DNA of 64,000 nt. Source: an uncultured Lachnospiraceae bacterium. Its GTDB lineage: Bacteria > Bacillota > Clostridia > Lachnospirales > Lachnospiraceae. Numbering within the stretch: the first letter of the stretch is position 1; each line of letters begins with the position of its first letter. The notes beneath the pieces are model-generated. The model saw only the letters and a list, made by a program, of their open reading frames with translations, had not been told where the DNA came from and did no database searches. The stretch is taken from contig CAMEOT010000012.1 of NCBI GenBank assembly GCA_945929965.1, positions 17,575-81,574 of the forward strand. Direction: 5' to 3'. A program made the translations under genes and the position numbers. Of the stretch, positions 60,977-64,000 are shown one piece after another.

Positions 60977-62575
60977 ATGGAAATTAACATTGGTATTATC
61001 GCAATCGTCGTATTGGCCATTGCCATTCTGGTCATCCTGGCATCCGGTTATGTGAAGGCATCACCGAACAAAGCCTTCATCATCTCCGGTATTAAGAGAG
61101 AACCTAAGGTCCTGATCGGACGTGCCGGTATCAAGATCCCCTTCCTGGAGAAAAAGGATGAACTGATCCTGAAGCAGATCAGTATCGACATCAAGACCAA
61201 CGGCTATATCCCCACCAAGGATTTCATCGGTGTAGATATTGACGCCGTGGCTAAGGTCAGAGTCCTGACCCAGAGAGATGTCACCGTGAATGCCAAAGGG
61301 GAAGTAGTGGCAGGTGCCGATTCTAATAAGAGGATCACCACCGAGATGGCTAACGCAGCCATGAAGAACTTCCTGAACATGAATGAAGATCAGATCCGCG
61401 ATGCGCTGACCGATTCCTTACAGGGTAACATGCGTGAGATCATCGGTACCCAGTGCCTGAAGGAGCTGTGTAATGATCGTAAGACCTTCGGTGACGAGGT
61501 TCAGGCGAAGGCACAGAAGGATATGAATGCCCTGGGTATCTGGATCGAGTCCTGCAACATCCAGAAGATCGAGGATGAGAACAACCTGATCACTGCTTTA
61601 GGACAGGATAACATGTCCCAGATCCAGAAGGACGCTTCCGTAGCAAAGGCACAGGCAGACAGAGATGTGGCCATCGCCAGAGCACAGGCGCAGAAGGATG
61701 CCAATGATGCACAGGTCATCGCAGAGACCGAGATCGCCCAGAAGCAGACCGAACTGGCGATCAAGAAGGCAGAACTGAAGAAAGAGTCCGATATCAAGAG
61801 GGCAGAAGCCGACGCAGCATATAAGATTCAGGAAGAGGAACAGCGTAAGACCGTGGAGATCACCACAGCGAACGCGAACCTGGCCCGTCAGGAGAAGGAA
61901 CTGGAATTAAAGGAGAGAGAAGTATCCATCAAGGAGAAAGCTCTGGAAGCTGAGGTCAAGAAGACCGCAGAAGCGAATAAATACGCAGCACAGCAGAAGG
62001 CAGATGCCGAGCAGTACGAGAGACAGAAGAGAGCGGAGGCAGAACTCTTCGAGATCCAGAGACAGGCAGAAGCTGAGAAAGCAAAGTCCGAGGCAGAGAG
62101 ATTCGCCAAGGAGCAGGCGGCAGAGGCAGTCAAGGCAGCCGGCCTGGCAGAGGCAGCTGCTGTGGCAGCCAAGGGTAAAGCGGAAGCAGAAGCCATCCAG
62201 GCGAAGGCAGAGGCAGAGGCAGCCGGTATCCTGAAAAAAGCAGAAGCTATGAAACAGTACGGCGACGCAGCAAGGCAGCAGATGGAGTTAGATACTCTGA
62301 AGGTATACTTCGAGCAGCTGCCTAAGATCGCAGAGGCTGTGGCTAAGGGCTACATGAACGTAGATTCCATCAAGATGTTCGGTGGCGATTCCAGCAAGCT
62401 GGCAGGCGATATCATGACCACCGTGACCCAGGTCACCGACGGTATCAAAGAGTCCACCGGACTCGATATCAACGAGATGCTGGCAAAGGGCTTCGCCAAG
62501 GAAAAGGCAGAAGATGCAAAGCCAGTAGAGAATGTAGAGAAGAACGACACCGGTAACGATTATCAGGAAGTATAG
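60977..62575 (+). CDS. Flotillin-like SPFH/band 7 protein
   Basis: A 532-residue membrane scaffold protein. One N-terminal hydrophobic segment (NIGIIAIVVLAIAILVILAS, residues 4-23), an SPFH domain (~30-220), a long Ala/Glu/Lys coiled coil with EAEA-type repeats (~220-440, typical of flotillins), and a C-terminal region including YGDAARQQMELDTLKVYFEQLP, characteristic of FloT/YuaG. It organises membrane microdomains. ATG 60977 follows GAGGGAG; the upstream frame lies in the terminator. Codon use is strongly biased, which suggests high expression. The AEP cluster and the gene are neighbours, but a link is not shown. Confidence 0.93.
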   Translation: MEINIGIIAIVVLAIAILVILASGYVKASPNKAFIISGIKREPKVLIGRAGIKIPFLEKKDELILKQISIDIKTNGYIPTKDFIGVDIDAVAKVRVLTQRDVTVNAKGEVVAGADSNKRITTEMANAAMKNFLNMNEDQIRDALTDSLQGNMREIIGTQCLKELCNDRKTFGDEVQAKAQKDMNALGIWIESCNIQKIEDENNLITALGQDNMSQIQKDASVAKAQADRDVAIARAQAQKDANDAQVIAETEIAQKQTELAIKKAELKKESDIKRAEADAAYKIQEEEQRKTVEITTANANLARQEKELELKEREVSIKEKALEAEVKKTAEANKYAAQQKADAEQYERQKRAEAELFEIQRQAEAEKAKSEAERFAKEQAAEAVKAAGLAEAAAVAAKGKAEAEAIQAKAEAEAAGILKKAEAMKQYGDAARQQMELDTLKVYFEQLPKIAEAVAKGYMNVDSIKMFGGDSSKLAGDIMTTVTQVTDGIKESTGLDINEMLAKGFAKEKAEDAKPVENVEKNDTGNDYQEV

Positions 62576-62579
62576 AGCC

Positions 62580-62655
62580 GGAATAGAGCTTGCCATACGG
62601 AATAGTGCTTGCCATACGGAATAGTGCTTGTCATACGGAATAATGCTTGTCATAA
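62580..62655 (+). repeat. Four 19-bp tandem repeats
   Basis: Four head-to-tail copies of a 19-bp unit (GGAATAGTGCTTGCCATAC and close variants) start 5 bp after the flotillin stop. No open frame or strong secondary structure. Confidence 0.85.
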
Positions 62656-62670
62656 ATGATATATTGTCAT

Positions 62671-62720
62671 AAACTGAGGGTATAGAGACGGAAATTTAGT
62701 CTCTGTCCCCTTAGTTTTTT
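62671..62720 (+). terminator. Flotillin terminator
   Basis: AAACTGAGGG-AGAGAC pairs with GTCTCT-CCCCTTAGTTT, with small internal mismatches, followed by T-run. The 62576-62825 gap otherwise holds only the tandem repeats and the start of the GH26 leader. Confidence 0.8.
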
Positions 62721-62825
62721 ATGCTTTGCGGGAAAGCTTGCTTTACTCCTGCACAATTTTGAAGAGAAGGGCACAGCCACCGTGGGAAGCGCAACCTGTG
62801 CCCATGGAAAGGAAAAATATAATAT

Positions 62826-63797
62826 ATGACAACAGCAGATGCAAAAGCTACACAAGAAGCGAAAGAACTATTGAAATACCTCAAAAATACAGCGGGACAG
62901 CAGATCATCACCGGTCAGCACACCCAGACAATCCCCTGTGAGGAGATTGCCTATATCCGGCAGACCACCGGAAAAGAGCCCAAGCTACGTGGCTTCGAGC
63001 TGCTGGGGTATTCTCCGAATATCAATTATGCAGACGCTTCCCCGGAATGCCTGACGGAAGTGGAAGAGAATAAAGGCACGGTAGAGACCGCCCTGCAGTG
63101 GGCAAGAGTGAACCGCCCGCATAGTGAGAGCGGCACAGGGTATGCCGACGGCGGTATCCTCACCTTCAGTTTCCACTGGTTCTCGCCCTTAGGCGGCAGA
63201 GACAAAAGCTTCTACACCGAGCATACCGATTTCGATGCGACGAAAGTATTGCAGGAAGGCACTCCGGAGCGCGCAGCGTTCTACGCAGACATGGATGTGA
63301 TCGCAGACATCCTGCGACGTTTCCAGGACGAGAACATCCCCATCCTCTGGCGCCCCTTCCACGAATCCTACGGCACCTGGTTCTGGTGGGGAGCAAAGGG
63401 CGCGAAAGTCGCAAGAGACTTATACCGATTGATGTTCGATTATTATACCGAAGAAAAGAACCTGCATAACCTGCTCTGGGTCTGGAACTGCGATATAGAG
63501 GAAGCCTATCCCGGAGACGAATACGTGGATGTAGTATCCATAGATGTCTACCTCCCGGAGTATCAGGCCACAGACTATGCGGATGCCTATGAGAAACTGG
63601 TGGCAGCCACCTCCCGTGACAAAGTGGCTGCCCTGGCAGAAGTGGGCTACCTTCCCAATGTGGATCTTTTGCAAAAAAGCAGAATCCCCTGGGCCTACTA
63701 CATGACCTGGTCCAAGGAATTCTGCATTGGTGAAAAATATAACAGCGTAGAAAATCTGAAGAAAATGTACGACAGTGAATACGCGGTGACACTGTAA
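62826..63797 (+). CDS. Glycoside hydrolase family 26
   Basis: A 323-residue GH26 enzyme (beta-mannanase type). Acid/base Glu is in WRPFHESYGTWFWWG, the nucleophile Glu in ALAEVGYLPN, and the N-terminal ITGQHTQTIP and SFHWFSPLGG segments fit the family. No signal peptide is visible, so it should act inside the cell on imported oligosaccharides, probably manno-oligosaccharides. The first ~20 residues are helical and charged, supporting a cytoplasmic location. GGAAAGGAA lies upstream of the ATG. No partner sugar genes are next to it inside the window. Confidence 0.92.
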   Translation: MTTADAKATQEAKELLKYLKNTAGQQIITGQHTQTIPCEEIAYIRQTTGKEPKLRGFELLGYSPNINYADASPECLTEVEENKGTVETALQWARVNRPHSESGTGYADGGILTFSFHWFSPLGGRDKSFYTEHTDFDATKVLQEGTPERAAFYADMDVIADILRRFQDENIPILWRPFHESYGTWFWWGAKGAKVARDLYRLMFDYYTEEKNLHNLLWVWNCDIEEAYPGDEYVDVVSIDVYLPEYQATDYADAYEKLVAATSRDKVAALAEVGYLPNVDLLQKSRIPWAYYMTWSKEFCIGEKYNSVENLKKMYDSEYAVTL

Positions 63798-63827
63798 AAA
63801 TCTATTTTATAAAAATATTGAAATAGA

Positions 63828-63856
63828 TTGCTTTTTCAGCAGAAAGTGTATATACT
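63828..63856 (+). promoter_or_regulatory. Promoter before the 52-bp repeat array
   Basis: TTGCTT (63828-63833), 17-bp spacer, TATACT (63851-63856). A hairpin AAGAACA-GAGA-TGTTCTT (63863-63880) follows at the likely transcript start, then the array. Confidence 0.6.
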
Positions 63857-63893
63857 ATTATTAAGAACAGAGATGTTCTTCTTCATCTATCTA

Positions 63894-64000
63894 ATGAGTC
63901 CTGTGACGGTTCCGACAGGACGGTAAAATAAAAATTGACCGAGCGATGAGTCCTGTGACGGTTCCGACAGGACGGTAAAATAAAAATTGACCGAGCGATG
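63894..64000 (+). repeat. 52-bp tandem repeat array, truncated by the window end
   Basis: Two complete units and the first bases of a third (starts at 63894, 63946 and 63998). Each unit folds as a hairpin GTCCTGT(GA)CGG-TT-CCGACAGGAC and a second, AT-rich-loop hairpin CGGT...ACCG. The two full copies are identical except at their left edge. The array continues beyond the window, so copy number is unknown. No open frame runs through it. Confidence 0.85.

Noticed and set aside
63894..64000. Hammerhead ribozyme in the 52-bp repeats
   Set aside because: Layout is similar, but the CUGANGA box is incomplete (GCGATGA; CTAATGA in the first copy), GAAA is absent and no NUH cleavage triplet fits. I keep it as structured repeats only.
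63894..64000. CRISPR array
   Set aside because: The whole 52-bp unit repeats without unique spacers.

Overview
The window looks like a chromosome segment of a Gram-positive anaerobe of the class Clostridia, most likely family Lachnospiraceae. The support is moderate GC content, strong AGGAGG-type ribosome sites, TTGACA/TATAAT promoters, a T-box leader, a probable cre site, an ECF-type S component, GH26, and several families common in that group (DUF5688, DUF3842, YqeG, and GGDEF proteins with a periplasmic-binding sensor). I cannot name a genus from sequence alone.

Layout. 1-7.7 kb: end of a Tim44-like/zinc-ribbon gene, a PAS-GGDEF-GAF-GGDEF-EAL c-di-GMP protein, PcrA helicase, a small acidic membrane protein and an RlmD-type rRNA methyltransferase. 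7.8-9.9 kb: an AT-rich island with an HTH protein, a 30-bp perfect palindrome, an ORF6N/PLD-like protein and the wreck of a serine recombinase. 9.9-16.2 kb: Bcp peroxiredoxin and YaaA, then a collapsed siderophore ABC locus, a PepSY lipoprotein, one deleted and one intact metallophosphoesterase, and a GNAT gene with a probable poly-T frameshift. 16.2-20.9 kb: MscS channel and envelope-related hypotheticals. 20.9-30.5 kb: T-box-controlled cstA, a MATE exporter, an ECF S component with a structured leader, DUF3842, a uridine-kinase-like protein, YqeG, aroE, an aroK-aroQ fusion, efp and DUF5688. 30.5-43 kb: tRNA-Arg(CCG), an SH3 protein, gdhA, a class A PBP, YigZ, mgtE, a DUF1905/C39-like protein and a sensor diguanylate cyclase.

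43.1-50.7 kb is the most unusual part. A single promoter appears to drive a YidC insertase domain fused to a TagB/TagF-like glycerophosphotransferase domain, a small exported membrane protein, and three tandem paralogous five-TM alkaline-phosphatase/sulfatase-superfamily enzymes with the layout of lipoteichoic acid synthase. I infer an undescribed phosphoglycerol-type surface polymer system. 56.1-60.8 kb is a 2-aminoethylphosphonate cluster: an HTH-fused cytidylyltransferase, PhnW, PEP mutase with an N-terminal cytidylyltransferase domain, and phosphonopyruvate decarboxylase. Its expected end product, CMP-activated aminoethylphosphonate, would suit decoration of a surface polymer. Between these two blocks lie signal peptidase I, a flavoprotein, RNase H, a pseudouridine synthase, ligA and metA. 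The window ends with a flotillin, a GH26 hydrolase and the start of a 52-bp tandem array with two hairpins per unit, preceded by a good promoter.

Two cautions. Several genes between 9.3 and 16.2 kb carry internal deletions or frameshifts, so decay and assembly error both need to be considered there. All functional statements are from sequence reading only; no database search was run.
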